A DNA stretch of 64,000 nucleotides, taken from positions 434,001 through 498,000 of the forward strand of contig JACJWN010000003.1 of the NCBI GenBank assembly GCA_020637165.1, written 5' to 3'. Source of the DNA: Mycolicibacterium sp. (GTDB lineage: Bacteria > Actinomycetota > Actinomycetes > Mycobacteriales > Mycobacteriaceae). Below the pieces are notes generated by a model. It was not told where the DNA came from and ran no database searches. It saw only the letters and a program-made list of their open reading frames with translations. The translations under genes and the position numbers were made by a program. Below are positions 32,511-43,385 of this stretch, piece after piece (position 1 is the stretch's first letter; every line of letters begins with the position of its first letter).

Positions 32511-33422
32511 GTGGGCGCATCCGGCTCGGCGTTGGAACCCGCCGGCACGTACTGGAGCCGGTGGAGCACCGAAATGCACCTCCTGGTCACCGATGCCGCG
32601 AGTCTGCCGGACGCCCGTGCGCTCGTCGATGCCGAACTGGACGCCGTCGAGATGGCCGCATCGCGGTTCCGGAGCGACTCGGAGATCTGCGCCCTGGCTG
32701 GCGCGAAAGGGGCTCCCCAACCGGTCAGCGAGGTTCTGGCCGACCTTATCGGGGCAGCTCTCGAAGCGGCGCGGGTGAGTGACGGCGACGTCGACCCCAC
32801 CGTCGGTCACGCGATCGTACAGTTGGGCTATGACCGCAACTTGGAGGAAGGGCCCGCCGCCCCGCGACTGACCTCGGTCGCCGTGCCCGTCGACTGGACC
32901 GCCGTGGAGTTCGACGGCCGCCACGTGCGCCTGCCGCCGGGCACGCTGCTGGACCTCGGCGCAACGGCCAAGGCCGTGGCCGCCGACCGATGCGCGCGAC
33001 TGGTCCACCGCGAGACCGGCACCGGCGTACTGGTGAATCTCGGCGGGGACATGTCGACGGGCGGTCCGGTTCCCGCTGGTGGATGGCGGGTCCTGGTCCA
33101 CGACCGTGACGACGACCCGGCCAGCCACGTCACCATCGGCTCCGAGACCGGCCTTGCGACGTCGAGCACCCAGCGGCGTAGATGGTGGCGCGCCGGTGCG
33201 GCGCACCACCACATCCTCGATCCGCGCACCGGCGCATCGGCCGAGCCGGTGTGGCGCAGCGTGAGCGTCGCCGCGGACAGCTGTCTGGCCGCCAACACCG
33301 TCAGCACCGCTGCGATCGTCCGCGGGCGCCGCGCTCCGGCATGGATCTCCTCGCTGGGCGTTGCCGCGAGGTTGGTCGACGCCGCGGGCCGTGTACACCT
33401 CGTCGGGGGCTGGCCATCGTGA
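32511..33422 (+). CDS. apbE: ApbE family FAD:protein FMN transferase
   Basis: About 303 aa from the GTG at 32511; the frame stays open further upstream but overlaps the response regulator. Family blocks: AASRFRSDSEIC, VDPTVGHAIVQLGYDR, LDLGATAKAVAADRCARLV, GVLVNLGGDMSTGG and HHHILDPRTGASAEP, which include the FAD/Mg-binding residues. ApbE attaches FMN through a phosphoester to Thr/Ser of partner proteins. It lacks a lipobox or signal peptide, so it would act in the cytoplasm. The stop overlaps the ferredoxin GTG (GTGA). Its acceptor protein is not obvious in this cluster. Confidence 0.88.
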   Translation: MGASGSALEPAGTYWSRWSTEMHLLVTDAASLPDARALVDAELDAVEMAASRFRSDSEICALAGAKGAPQPVSEVLADLIGAALEAARVSDGDVDPTVGHAIVQLGYDRNLEEGPAAPRLTSVAVPVDWTAVEFDGRHVRLPPGTLLDLGATAKAVAADRCARLVHRETGTGVLVNLGGDMSTGGPVPAGGWRVLVHDRDDDPASHVTIGSETGLATSSTQRRRWWRAGAAHHHILDPRTGASAEPVWRSVSVAADSCLAANTVSTAAIVRGRRAPAWISSLGVAARLVDAAGRVHLVGGWPS

Positions 33423-33640
33423 CGCGCATGCACATCGACTGGACCCGCTGCGATGGCCGGGGGCTGTGCACCGAATTACTTCCCGGTCAGCTCGCCCGCG
33501 ACGACTGGGGATACCCGTTGCCGCGGGACCGATCCCGGGAGCCGGAGATTCCCGAGGAAGTCCGGCGGTTCGCCAAGGAGGCGGTGAACCGCTGCCCCCG
33601 CCTGGCGTTACGCCTGGTCGACGATCGGCCGTCCGGGTGA
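33419..33640 (+). CDS. small three-Cys ferredoxin
   Basis: A 73-aa protein starting at the GTG at 33419, which overlaps the apbE stop (an ATG at 33428 is possible). The pattern CDGRGLC near the start and NRCPRLAL near the end gives CX5C...CP. This is the spacing of [3Fe-4S] (or three-Cys [4Fe-4S]) ferredoxins that serve cytochromes P450 and similar acceptors. It is probably the soluble electron carrier of the redox cluster, as no P450 is nearby. Confidence 0.85.
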   Translation: MTRMHIDWTRCDGRGLCTELLPGQLARDDWGYPLPRDRSREPEIPEEVRRFAKEAVNRCPRLALRLVDDRPSG

Positions 33641-33659
33641 CCCGGCGAGAGCCACTTAC

Positions 33660-36452
33660 TCAGCCGCTGTTGCGCAGCGCCGAGGCCAGCCCGCTCATGG
33701 TCAGCAGGATCCCGCGCTTGACCAGTTCGTCGTCCTCTCCCCCGCGGTAACGGCGCAGCAACTCCACCTGCAGGTGGTTGAGCGGCTCCAGATAGGGGAA
33801 CCGGTTGAACACCGAGCGCGCCAGCGCCGGGTTGTCGGCGAGCAGGTCCTCATGGCCGGTTACCAGCTTGTGCATGGCGATGGTGCGCTGGTGCTCGGCC
33901 CGGATCATGCCGAACACCCGCGAGCGCAGTTCGGCGTCGGGGACCAGCTCGGCGTAGCGGGCCGCCAGTCCCATATCGGACTTCGACAGGACCTGGGCCA
34001 TATTGGACAACACGGTGCGGAAGAACGGCCAGCGCAGGTAGAGCTCACGCAGCGTCTCCACCCGCGCGTCGTCCCCGCCGATCCACTCCTCGATGGCCGT
34101 GCCGGTCCCGTACCACCCGGGCAGCATCACCCGCGACTGGCTCCAGGCGAGCACCCACGGAATGGCCCGCAAATCGGAGATCGAGGTGGTCTGTTTGCGG
34201 CTGGTCGGCCTGCTGCCGATGTTGAGCGAACCGATCTCGCTGACCGGCGTCGACTGCTCGAAGTAGTCGACGAATCCCGGTGTGCGGTGGACGAGTTCGG
34301 CGTAAGACCGCTGGGCCAGCTCAGCCAGCTCGTCGAGCACCCGGTAGGCGGGCTCGGCGGCATCGCCGAGCCCTTCGACGTCGAGCAGGGTCGACTCCAG
34401 GGTGGCTGACACGAGGCTTTCCAGGTTCCGGTGGGCGATCCGCGGCTCGGCGTACTTGGCGGCGATCACCTCCCCCTGCTCGGTGAGCCGCAGTGAGCCG
34501 TTGACCGCGCCGGGCGGCTGGGCCAGGATCGCGTCGTAGCTGGGACCGCCGCCGCGGCCCACCGTGCCGCCGCGGCCGTGGAAGAGCCGCAACCGGATTC
34601 CGGTCTTCTGCGCGGATTCCACCAGATCCAGTTCGGCCCGGTAGAGCGCCCAATTGGCGGCAAGGTACCCGCCGTCCTTGTTGGAGTCGGAGTACCCCAG
34701 CATCACCTCCTGGGTTCCGCCCCGGGCGTCGACCATCGCCCGGTACAGCGGAACCTGAAGCGCCGCCTCGAGGATCGAGGACCCGCTCTGCAGATCGCCG
34801 ATGGTCTCGAACAGCGGCACGATGCCCACCGGCGCATAGGGAACCTCACCGGATAGGTCCAGCAGCCCCGCCTCTTTGAGCAGCAGCGCGGCCTCCAGCA
34901 TGTCCGAGACCGACTGACACATCGAGATGATGTAGGTGGGCACCGCCGCGGCCCCGAGGTCGGCGACCGCGCCCGCGGCGGCGGAGACGATGTCCAGTTC
35001 CTTGCGGGCCAGTTCGGAGAGTTCGGCGCCGTCGCGGACCAGCGGGCGCCGGGTCGCCAACTCTGCGGCCAGCAGTTCTACGCGACGCTCCTCGGGCAGC
35101 GACGCGTAGTCGGGGTGCACGCCGGCCCACGCGAGCAGTTCGGCCACCACCTGTTCGTGAGTCTCGGAGTTCTGCCGCATATCCAGGCCGCACAGGTGGA
35201 ATCCGAACGCGTCGACCGATCCCCGCAGCCGGGCCAACCGGTCGTCGGCCAGCAGCGCACTTCCGTGTTCGCGCAGCGAGGCGTCGACCACGTCGAGGTC
35301 GGCGAGCAGTTCGGCGGCGCTGCGGTACGGCGGCAGCCCGAGGTCCAGGACATGTTCGGGCGTCCGGTCCAGGACGGCCGCGGCAGTGGCGGTCAGCCGG
35401 CCCCGCACTACCCGGAGCGCGCGCCGGTAGGGCTCGTCGGCACGCGCCGGTTCCGAGCAGGCGGCAGCCAGTTCGGCCAGCGCGGCGTCGGTCGGGACCA
35501 GCCGAGCCGACATCGAAAGCTCCTGCTCGAGCGCCACCAACTCGTCGAAGTAGTGCGTCAGCGCCGTGTACGCCGCGCTGCCGGTGGCCAGCCGGACCAC
35601 CTCGGCGGTGACGTTCGGGTTGCCGTCGCGGTCCCCGCCGATCCAGGAACCGGGACGCACGATCGGGCGCTCCAGCAGATCGGCACCCGGCCAGCGGCTG
35701 CGCAGGGCGTCGCGCACCGCAGCATTCACCTTGGGGATCACCTCGAAGAACGCCGCCGGGTAGTACCGCAGCCCCGACTCGATCTCGTCGGCCACCTTCA
35801 GCCGGGACAGACGAATGAGCGCCGTCTGCCACAGAGTGAGGATCTGGCGGCGCAGTTCGGTCTCGACCGACATGCCGTCCTCGGTCTCGGCCTGCCCGTG
35901 CAGACGCAGCCGCATCAGCCGGGTGATGTGGTTCTGGGTATCGAAGATGGTGCGTCGGCGGGTCTCGGTGGGGTGCGCGGTGATGACCGGCGAGACCAGG
36001 GCGCCGGACAGGCCGGCGGCGACGGTGTCGGCGCTCAGACCCGCGGCGTCGAGCTTGCGGTAGGTCGCTGCCAGCGTGCTGTCCTGCGGCGGCTCGCCAG
36101 CTGCCACATGGACGGCGCGACGACGCTCCCGGTGGATGTCCTCGGCCACATTGGCCAGCAGCGCGAAGTGGCTGAAGGCCCGGATCACCGGGATCGCCTG
36201 ATGGATGTCCAGACCGTCGAACATCTCGGCCAGCTGCGCTCGGTCGATCTCCGATCGCCGCACCCGGAAGGACTCCACCCGGGCCCGTTCGACGAGGTCG
36301 AACACCTCCTCGCCGCTCTGTTCGCGAACGGTGTCGCCGAGGATCGCACCGAGCAGCCGGATGTCCTCCCGCATCGGCTCAGTGGCCTCGCGGCCAACCT
36401 TGGTCCGGTAAACATCGCCAATCGGATCGAGGGAGCCCACCGGTGCCGCCAT
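33660..36452 (-). CDS. ppc: phosphoenolpyruvate carboxylase
   Basis: A 930-aa enzyme that carboxylates PEP to oxaloacetate, refilling the TCA cycle. Catalytic motifs: [45 protein letters not shown] and [10 protein letters not shown]. The C-terminus ([16 protein letters not shown]) is complete. I chose the ATG at 36452 ([16 protein letters not shown]); 12 more in-frame codons upstream look non-coding. It converges with the ferredoxin gene at 19 bp. From memory, M. smegmatis has ppc near secG, whereas M. tuberculosis lacks it. Confidence 0.95.
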   Translation of the reverse strand: MAAPVGSLDPIGDVYRTKVGREATEPMREDIRLLGAILGDTVREQSGEEVFDLVERARVESFRVRRSEIDRAQLAEMFDGLDIHQAIPVIRAFSHFALLANVAEDIHRERRRAVHVAAGEPPQDSTLAATYRKLDAAGLSADTVAAGLSGALVSPVITAHPTETRRRTIFDTQNHITRLMRLRLHGQAETEDGMSVETELRRQILTLWQTALIRLSRLKVADEIESGLRYYPAAFFEVIPKVNAAVRDALRSRWPGADLLERPIVRPGSWIGGDRDGNPNVTAEVVRLATGSAAYTALTHYFDELVALEQELSMSARLVPTDAALAELAAACSEPARADEPYRRALRVVRGRLTATAAAVLDRTPEHVLDLGLPPYRSAAELLADLDVVDASLREHGSALLADDRLARLRGSVDAFGFHLCGLDMRQNSETHEQVVAELLAWAGVHPDYASLPEERRVELLAAELATRRPLVRDGAELSELARKELDIVSAAAGAVADLGAAAVPTYIISMCQSVSDMLEAALLLKEAGLLDLSGEVPYAPVGIVPLFETIGDLQSGSSILEAALQVPLYRAMVDARGGTQEVMLGYSDSNKDGGYLAANWALYRAELDLVESAQKTGIRLRLFHGRGGTVGRGGGPSYDAILAQPPGAVNGSLRLTEQGEVIAAKYAEPRIAHRNLESLVSATLESTLLDVEGLGDAAEPAYRVLDELAELAQRSYAELVHRTPGFVDYFEQSTPVSEIGSLNIGSRPTSRKQTTSISDLRAIPWVLAWSQSRVMLPGWYGTGTAIEEWIGGDDARVETLRELYLRWPFFRTVLSNMAQVLSKSDMGLAARYAELVPDAELRSRVFGMIRAEHQRTIAMHKLVTGHEDLLADNPALARSVFNRFPYLEPLNHLQVELLRRYRGGEDDELVKRGILLTMSGLASALRNSG

Positions 36453-36535
36453 GGGAACCAGTATCGGTGCAGGGGCCGCGGCACGCACGGCGAGGGGCTG
36501 GCCACCGCCCGCCGGAACCGGCAGGATCGGATTAT

Positions 36536-38206
36536 GTGACGCGCATCTATACCGCCCGCCGGGTGATCACCATGGACACGGACCACCCGGAAGCGACGGC
36601 GGTCGCGGTTGACGACGGCCGGATCACCGCCGTCGGTAACGTCGAGGAGTTGCACGCCGCCGGGGACCTCGACGACACCTTCGCCGACGCGGTCATCGTT
36701 CCCGGCCTCATCGACCAGCACCTGCACCCGATCCTCGGCGCGACCACGCTGGCGACCGAGGTCATCGCGATCGAGGACTGGGTACTGCCGGAGCGAACCT
36801 TCCCGGCCGCGCGTTCCGCCGAGGACTACCGCCGCCGGCTGACCGAGGCCGAGCAGCGCACGAAAGACCCCGGCGAGTGGCTGTTCTCCTGGGGCTACCA
36901 CAAGCTGTGGCACGGGCCGCTGGACCGGTCCGCCCTCGACGCGGTGAGCACCACCCGCCCTATCGCGGTGTGGCAGCGCTCCTGTCACGAGTGGTATCTG
37001 AACAGCGCGGCGATCGACACCCTCGGCCTGACCGAGGAAGCGATGGCCGGCCAGGGACCCGCCAGCGACATGGTGGACCTCGCGGCCGGGCACTGGTGGG
37101 AGTCCGGGATGAACCTGCTGCTGCCCACCCTCGCCCCGGTGTTCATGTCGCCGCAGCGGGTCGCCGACGGACTGCGCCAGCTGGTGGCCTACCTGCACGC
37201 CAACGGCGTCACCGCGATCAACGAACCGGGGATCATGTGGGCGGTCGAACCGTGGGAGCTCTATCAGCAGATCCTGGGTGCCGACGACACGCCCTTTCTG
37301 TCGACGTTCCTGGTCGACGCCCGCAGCCAGGCCGATTCCGGGATGGCTGCGGCCGACGCGGTGGCCGACGCCGAGGCCCAGATCGCCCGGACAGCCTCAG
37401 GCGGCGGACCGGACAAAGTGCGGCTGCTGCCCAAACAGGTGAAACTGTTCGCCGACGGCGCGATCATCAGCCAGTTGATGCAGATGCGCGAGCCCTACCT
37501 CGACGACGACGGCGCTCCCGATCCCTGCCACCACGGCGAGTGGATGATGCAGCCGGACACCTTCCGGGCCTTCGCCCGCGCGTACTGGAACGCGGACTGG
37601 CAGTTGCACGTCCACGTCAATGGCGACGCCGGGCTGGACCTGGTGCTCGACACCGTCGAGGAATGCCAGGCCGAACATCCGCGTACCGACCACCGCACGG
37701 TGATCGTGCACTTCGCCAACTCCAGCGAGGAGCAGGTGGACCGGATCGCCCGGCTGGGCTGCATCGTCTCGGCCAATTCCTACTACCCGGTGGGCTTCGC
37801 CGACGCCTACTCCGAGCACGGGCTGGGAGCCGGCCGCGCCGACGCCATGGTCCGGGCCGCATCGGTGCTGGCACGCGGCATTCCGCTGTCGCTGCACTCC
37901 GACCTGCCGATGGGCCCGGCCGCCCCGCTGGCCCTGGCCTCGTTCGCGGTCAACCGCCGCACGCCCAGCGGCCGGGTGGCCGGCGCAGACCAACGAATCT
38001 CGGTGCACGACGCGCTACGCGCGGTGACCATCGAGGCCGCCTACTCGTGGCGGATGGAGCACGAACTGGGCAGCGTCACCCCGGGCAAGGCTGCCAACTT
38101 CACGGTCCTGGCGGAGGATCCCTACGCGGCGCCCCCGAGCCGACTCGGCGACATCGGCATCCTCGGCACGATGTTCGGGGGCCGGTGGTTCCCGGCCGAC
38201 GGCTGA
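36536..38206 (+). CDS. amidohydrolase family 3 (YtcJ-like) metal-dependent hydrolase
   Basis: A 556-aa TIM-barrel hydrolase from the GTG at 36536. Metal ligands are likely H62/H64 in [32 protein letters not shown] and LHSDLPMG. The N-terminal beta-sandwich ([31 protein letters not shown]) and the C-terminal [15 protein letters not shown] are standard. YtcJ-like enzymes act on amides, formamides or ring amides; the substrate is not predictable. It diverges from ppc across 83 bp and no pathway partners are adjacent. Confidence 0.88.
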   Translation: MTRIYTARRVITMDTDHPEATAVAVDDGRITAVGNVEELHAAGDLDDTFADAVIVPGLIDQHLHPILGATTLATEVIAIEDWVLPERTFPAARSAEDYRRRLTEAEQRTKDPGEWLFSWGYHKLWHGPLDRSALDAVSTTRPIAVWQRSCHEWYLNSAAIDTLGLTEEAMAGQGPASDMVDLAAGHWWESGMNLLLPTLAPVFMSPQRVADGLRQLVAYLHANGVTAINEPGIMWAVEPWELYQQILGADDTPFLSTFLVDARSQADSGMAAADAVADAEAQIARTASGGGPDKVRLLPKQVKLFADGAIISQLMQMREPYLDDDGAPDPCHHGEWMMQPDTFRAFARAYWNADWQLHVHVNGDAGLDLVLDTVEECQAEHPRTDHRTVIVHFANSSEEQVDRIARLGCIVSANSYYPVGFADAYSEHGLGAGRADAMVRAASVLARGIPLSLHSDLPMGPAAPLALASFAVNRRTPSGRVAGADQRISVHDALRAVTIEAAYSWRMEHELGSVTPGKAANFTVLAEDPYAAPPSRLGDIGILGTMFGGRWFPADG

Positions 38207-38497
38207 GGGCCCCAGCGGGGCTTTGTCGCGAAACGATCGTTGGATTTTGTTTTGTCCGTTCTCTGGCGACCTGGCGATGCTCAACTCCGCAATACGTAAT
38301 CACAAGTTCTTATGCGCGGATTCATCGGGTTTTTCATTTGCCTTTAATGACGTAATAAAATTATGTTGAGGTGCGTCATTTCAGAGGGTTTGCAGATATT
38401 TTTCCCGCGTGCTGCAGGAGCCTGAACTGGTGGTATGTTCCGGAATTGAGGAACTCTCGGATTAATTGCAGATCTGATTCACCCCTGGGAGGCACCA
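38207..38497 (+). promoter_or_regulatory. AT-rich leader region before the 83-aa ORF
   Basis: From about 38222 to 38470 the sequence is clearly more AT-rich than its surroundings and holds no plausible gene on either strand. AATGACG (38346-38352) and CGTCATT (38374-38380) form inverted arms around a 21-bp AT-rich spacer. GGGAGG at 38487-38492 is a good ribosome-binding site for the ATG at 38498. It is probably a promoter with a long leader, or a horizontally acquired insert. Confidence 0.5.
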
Positions 38498-38749
38498 ATG
38501 GTCGAAACACCGAGAAAGCAAGGCGGGCTGGTCCGCAACGACAACGGAGGCGCGGTGGAACCGGCGGACAATGTCACTGCCGACAGGCTGCCCAGAGTCG
38601 AACTGGTCGAGAACATGGTGTCCGGTGTCGCGGTGAAGCCGACCTGCCAGCCTCCGTCGGCGCCCACGGCGGATCTGACCGCCGCCGACACCCGTCCTGC
38701 GCTGGAACCACCGGCCCCGTCGCTGCCGCCATTGCCGCCGTTGCCGTAA
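38498..38749 (+). CDS. orphan 83-aa Pro-rich small protein
   Basis: Not recognised. The ATG follows GGGAGG at an ideal distance. The peptide has a polar N-terminal half (MVETPRKQGGLVRNDNGG), one Cys near residue 50, and a Pro-rich tail ending PPAPSLPPLPPLP. It has no membrane span or signal peptide. The third codon positions are less GC-biased than in neighbouring genes. The strong ribosome-binding site and isolated position with its own AT-rich leader argue for translation, but composition does not exclude a chance ORF. Confidence 0.45.
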   Translation: MVETPRKQGGLVRNDNGGAVEPADNVTADRLPRVELVENMVSGVAVKPTCQPPSAPTADLTAADTRPALEPPAPSLPPLPPLP

Positions 38750-38822
38750 GTGTGCCGCTCTTGCCGCCGACACCGACCGAGTTGTCAGAATGCCGGAATG
38801 CTCTGTACCGCGGGGCATAGAC

Positions 38823-38841
38823 GGCACCGCTATTCGGTGCC
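38823..38841. terminator. short perfect hairpin downstream of the 83-aa ORF
   Basis: GGCACCG (38823-38829) pairs with CGGTGCC (38835-38841) around a CTATT loop, 74 bp after the ORF stop. There is no U-tract, so it is a weak terminator candidate or an RNA structural element. Confidence 0.35.
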
Positions 38842-39195
38842 CATGTTCTACGCCGCGGCGTTTGCCACCGCAACACCTGCGGGAGCTCACCGCGGAGGTT
38901 CGCCCAGCTGTTGAGCTAAACGAAATCAGCTGTGATGGCGCACAGCCGTCAGCGCGATTCCGGGGTCGCGCGAACGGCGCCGGAACATGTCCTCGACGTG
39001 GCGATTGGACAGCTGCGCTCAAGCACGGTCTTCGTGGACGCTGTCCAAGTCCGGTGGGGCGGGTACGCCGTGATTTTGCAGCAGAGGTGCAAGAGCGACG
39101 AGAGCGAGCAGTTGAGTTGCGCCGACGACCGGCGCGCCGAACCGGCCGTAGTGGAAACAAATCTTCCGTTCAGAGCTTCTTTTCATAGTAATTCT

Positions 39196-39211
39196 AGGTT
39201 TTCCCAAACCT
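39196..39211. promoter_or_regulatory. palindrome upstream of the TetR gene, likely autoregulatory operator
   Basis: AGGTTT (39196-39201) and AAACCT (39206-39211) are perfect arms around TCCC, 48 bp upstream of the regulator's ATG. The place and symmetry suit binding of a TetR dimer to its own promoter. Confidence 0.5.
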
Positions 39212-39258
39212 GTTCAAGCAGTTGATTTCAATGGCGACCGAACTCTAAAGTCGCGTCC

Positions 39259-39933
39259 ATGACCGTTCAGCAGAATGGCCGCGTCGCACGCCAACCCCGG
39301 GCCATCGCCACCCGCAAGAAGATCATCGACGCCGGAGTGGACCTGTTCGCCGACCATGGTTATGGGGAGACCAGCCTCGGCGACATCACCGTGCGAGCAG
39401 GGGTCACCACCGGCGCCTTCTATCACCACTTCGACTCCAAGGAAGCCTTGGCGTGGGCGATCATCGAACAGGGTTGGCCCAAGGCCGTCGAGGTCCTCGA
39501 TGCGGTTCTCGGCGCGCCCAACCCGGGCTTGGAGAGAGTCATCGAGATGACCTTCTCTTTGAGCGCTCTGATGAAACGGGACCGGTCGGTCTGGATCGCG
39601 AATCATCTCAACCAGGCCTTCGGCCAACTCAGCGAGCGCGGCCGACGGGAATTCAAGGACCACGCACAGGAGTTCATCCGAAGGATCGCCCAGGCCATCG
39701 AACCCGGTGACCTAAAATCAGAGATCACCCCGGAAGACGTCGGTAATCAGGTCTGGATCGTCCTGCACGGCTGCCATCTGCTGTCGGACGCGCTGATGGA
39801 CGACGTCATCGAAAGGCTGGCGCGCAGTTGGTCGACGCTGCTACCGGCGTTGGTCCCGGCCGAGTCGTTGCCGTACTTCCTGACCTTCGCCGACCGCGCC
39901 GCTGGCCGGCATGGCCAGGCAGTGGGCTTCTAA
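39259..39933 (+). CDS. TetR family transcriptional regulator
   Basis: A 224-aa regulator. The N-terminal helix-turn-helix reads TRKKIIDAGVDLFADHGYGETSLGDITVRAGVTTGAFYHHFDSKEALAWA. This pattern, and the length, resemble the gamma-butyrolactone receptor (ScbR/ArpA-like) branch, though ligand class cannot be fixed from sequence. The C-terminal ligand domain has about six helices. It converges with secG at 33 bp. No structural gene lies next to it in the same direction, so its targets may be its own promoter, the 83-aa ORF region or remote genes. Confidence 0.88.
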   Translation: MTVQQNGRVARQPRAIATRKKIIDAGVDLFADHGYGETSLGDITVRAGVTTGAFYHHFDSKEALAWAIIEQGWPKAVEVLDAVLGAPNPGLERVIEMTFSLSALMKRDRSVWIANHLNQAFGQLSERGRREFKDHAQEFIRRIAQAIEPGDLKSEITPEDVGNQVWIVLHGCHLLSDALMDDVIERLARSWSTLLPALVPAESLPYFLTFADRAAGRHGQAVGF

Positions 39934-39966
39934 CGGGGGCCTTCTGACGGGGTTTCCAGCGCCCGA

Positions 39967-40200
39967 TCAGGAGTACTTGATCTGCAGCGCGATGCCGATG
40001 ATCGACACCAGCCAGATACCGGTCACGAACAGCGTCAGCCGGTCGAGGTTCTTCTCGACCACCGTGGAACCGGACAGGCTGGACTGAACCCCGCCACCGA
40101 ACAGCGTCGACAGGCCACCGCCCTTGGCGCGGTGCAGCAGCACCAGCAGCACCACCAGCACACTGGTGACCACCAGCACGATCTGCAGGGTAAAGATCAT
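39967..40200 (-). CDS. secG: SecG, preprotein translocase subunit
   Basis: A 77-aa protein with two membrane spans and the family motif LLHRAKGGGLSTLFGGG between them. It is part of the SecYEG export channel. The length equals that of M. tuberculosis SecG as I recall it. It ends the gap-pgk-tpiA-secG series, 30 bp after tpiA, an arrangement conserved in actinobacteria. Confidence 0.95.
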   Translation of the reverse strand: MIFTLQIVLVVTSVLVVLLVLLHRAKGGGLSTLFGGGVQSSLSGSTVVEKNLDRLTLFVTGIWLVSIIGIALQIKYS

Positions 40201-40230
40201 GGCGTGGATTCTACCGGCTCGGCGCGGCGT

Positions 40231-41016
40231 TTACGGAAGCGGCCCGCCCGCGGCGATCGCTGACAGCGTCGCGAACTGCTCGCCGTCCAAGGATGCACCA
40301 CCCACCAGGCCGCCGTCGACGTCTTCCTGGGCGACGAGTTCGCCGACGTTCTTGGCGTTCATCGAACCGCCGTAAAGCACCCGAACACCCTCGGCGATCT
40401 GCGGGGAGGCCAGTTCGCCCAGTCTCGACCGAATCGCCCCGCACACCTCCTGGGCGTCGGCCGCGCTGGCCACCCGGCCGGTGCCGATCGCCCACACCGG
40501 CTCGTAGGCGATCACCACCTGAGCCAATTGCTCCTCGGTGAGACCGGCCAGTGAGCCCTCCAACTGGGCCAGGTTGTAGTCCACGTGCCCGCCCGCTTCT
40601 CGCACCTCGAGGTGCTCGCCGATGCACACGATCGGGATCAACCCGTTACGGAACGCGGCGGCGGCCTTGGCTGCGACCAGGGCGTCGTCCTCGTTGTGGT
40701 AAGTGCGACGCTCGGAGTGGCCGACCACGACGAAGGTGCAGCCCAATTTCTTCAGAAACGCCCCGCTGATGTCGCCGGTGTAGGCGCCGGAGTCGTGCTG
40801 GGACAGATCCTGGGCGCCGTAGGTCAGCTTCAGCTTGTCGCCGTCGACGAGGGTCTGGACGCTGCGAATGTCGGTGAACGGCGGGATCACGGTGACGTCG
40901 ACCTTGTCGAAGTACTTCTCCGGCAGCGAGAACGCGATCTTCTGAACCAGAGCAATGGACTCGAAGTGGTTGAGGTTCATCTTCCAATTGCCCGCGATCA
41001 GCGGCTTTCGTGACAT
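40231..41016 (-). CDS. tpiA: triosephosphate isomerase
   Basis: A 261-aa TIM barrel interconverting glyceraldehyde 3-phosphate and DHAP. The catalytic residues appear in [10 protein letters not shown] (Lys), VVGHSERR (His) and [12 protein letters not shown] (Glu), with [10 protein letters not shown] as phosphate-binding loop. The ATG at 41016 lies nine bases after the pgk stop, in the glycolytic operon. Confidence 0.97.
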   Translation of the reverse strand: MSRKPLIAGNWKMNLNHFESIALVQKIAFSLPEKYFDKVDVTVIPPFTDIRSVQTLVDGDKLKLTYGAQDLSQHDSGAYTGDISGAFLKKLGCTFVVVGHSERRTYHNEDDALVAAKAAAAFRNGLIPIVCIGEHLEVREAGGHVDYNLAQLEGSLAGLTEEQLAQVVIAYEPVWAIGTGRVASAADAQEVCGAIRSRLGELASPQIAEGVRVLYGGSMNAKNVGELVAQEDVDGGLVGGASLDGEQFATLSAIAAGGPLP

Positions 41017-41025
41017 GTCCGGGTC

Positions 41026-42237
41026 CTAACTGAGGATGTCGATACCGGGAAGGGCTTTGCCCTCAAGGTATTCCAGCGACGCGCCGCCGCCGGTGGAGAT
41101 ATGGGAGAAACCGTTCTCCGGCAGACCCAGCAGGCGGACCGCCGCGGCCGAGTCGCCGCCGCCGACGACGCTGAACGCGCCCTTGGCGGTGGCGGCGATG
41201 ATCGCCTCGGCGACGCCCTTGGTTCCGGCCGCGAAAGCCGGGAACTCGAACACGCCCATCGGGCCGTTCCAGAAGATGGTCCGCGCGTTGGACAGCAGCG
41301 TGGTGAAACGTTTGACCGACTCCGGGCCGATGTCCAGGCCCATCCTGTCGGCCGGGATATTCTGCGCCGCAACGGTTTCCGGCTCGGAGTGGGCAGAGAA
41401 CTCGGAAGCGACCACGACGTCGACGGGTAGGTGGATGACGTCGCCGTACTCCTCGAGCAGCCGCTTGCAGGTGTCGATCATCTCTTCCTGCAGCAGCGAC
41501 GTGCCCACCGAGGCACCCTGGGCGGCGAGGAAGGTGAAGCACATGCCGCCGCCGATGATCAGGCTGTCCGCCTTGCCGGCAAGGTTCTCGATCACCGCGA
41601 GTTTGTCGGACACTTTCGAGCCGCCGAGCACCACCGCGTAGGGCCGCTCACCCGCATGTGCCAGCTGTTCGAGGACCTTGACCTCCGCGGCGACCAGGGT
41701 GCCGGCGTAATGCGGCAGCAGCGCCGCGACGTCGTAGACGGAGGCCTGCTTGCGGTGCACCACACCGAACCCGTCGGAGACGAACGCGCCGTCATCGCCG
41801 ACGAGTTCGACCAGCTCCCTGGCCAGCGCCTGGCGCTGGGCATCGTCCTTGCTGGTCTCCCGGGGCTCGAAGCGGATGTTCTCCAGCAGCAGGACATCGC
41901 CGTCGGTGAGCCCCTCGGCGCGGGCCAGCGCGTCGGTGCCCACTACGTCACCGGCCAACTGGACGTGCCGGCCCAGTTTCTCGCCGAGCACCTTGGCGAC
42001 CGGAGCCAGCGAGAACTTCGGATCCGGCCCGTTCTTCGGCCGGCCGAGGTGCGCGGTCACCACCACCTTCGCGCCGGCATCCGCGAGCGCTTTCAGGGTG
42101 GGAACCGAGGCGTCGATGCGACCGGTGTCGGTGACGTTTCCAGCGTCGTCCAAAGGGACGTTGAGGTCGCAGCGCACCAGTACGCCGCGACCTTCCACGC
42201 CCTCGGCGAGCAGGTCGGCGAGATTCTTGACAGCCAT
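41026..42237 (-). CDS. pgk: phosphoglycerate kinase
   Basis: A 403-aa two-domain kinase. It has [15 protein letters not shown] at the N-terminus, [32 protein letters not shown], and the nucleotide-binding [13 protein letters not shown]. It makes ATP from 1,3-bisphosphoglycerate. It lies 19 bp downstream of gap and nine bases before tpiA. Confidence 0.97.
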   Translation of the reverse strand: MAVKNLADLLAEGVEGRGVLVRCDLNVPLDDAGNVTDTGRIDASVPTLKALADAGAKVVVTAHLGRPKNGPDPKFSLAPVAKVLGEKLGRHVQLAGDVVGTDALARAEGLTDGDVLLLENIRFEPRETSKDDAQRQALARELVELVGDDGAFVSDGFGVVHRKQASVYDVAALLPHYAGTLVAAEVKVLEQLAHAGERPYAVVLGGSKVSDKLAVIENLAGKADSLIIGGGMCFTFLAAQGASVGTSLLQEEMIDTCKRLLEEYGDVIHLPVDVVVASEFSAHSEPETVAAQNIPADRMGLDIGPESVKRFTTLLSNARTIFWNGPMGVFEFPAFAAGTKGVAEAIIAATAKGAFSVVGGGDSAAAVRLLGLPENGFSHISTGGGASLEYLEGKALPGIDILS

Positions 42238-42256
42238 ATCGTTCGCGGTGCGGGAG

Positions 42257-43321
<1,065 letters not shown>

Positions 43322-43385
43322 TCAGCCTAGTGGCGCGCTCAGCACGTCGTGTGGGGAACCACGGCGAACGGCGTAACGTCGCGGT

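Larger units (their letters stand above)
38750..39258. other. about 500 bp without a supportable gene
   Basis: Several overlapping open frames exist on both strands here, but they are Arg/Ser/Cys-rich, lack ribosome-binding sites and show no family motif. I see one stem-loop near the left end and one palindrome near the right end, described separately. The stretch could hold a regulatory RNA, decayed coding sequence or an insert of foreign origin. Confidence 0.5.

Noticed and set aside
38462-39160. 232-codon minus-strand frame in the gap before TetR
   Set aside because: Arg/Ser-rich, no ribosome-binding site, and antisense to the better-supported 83-aa ORF.
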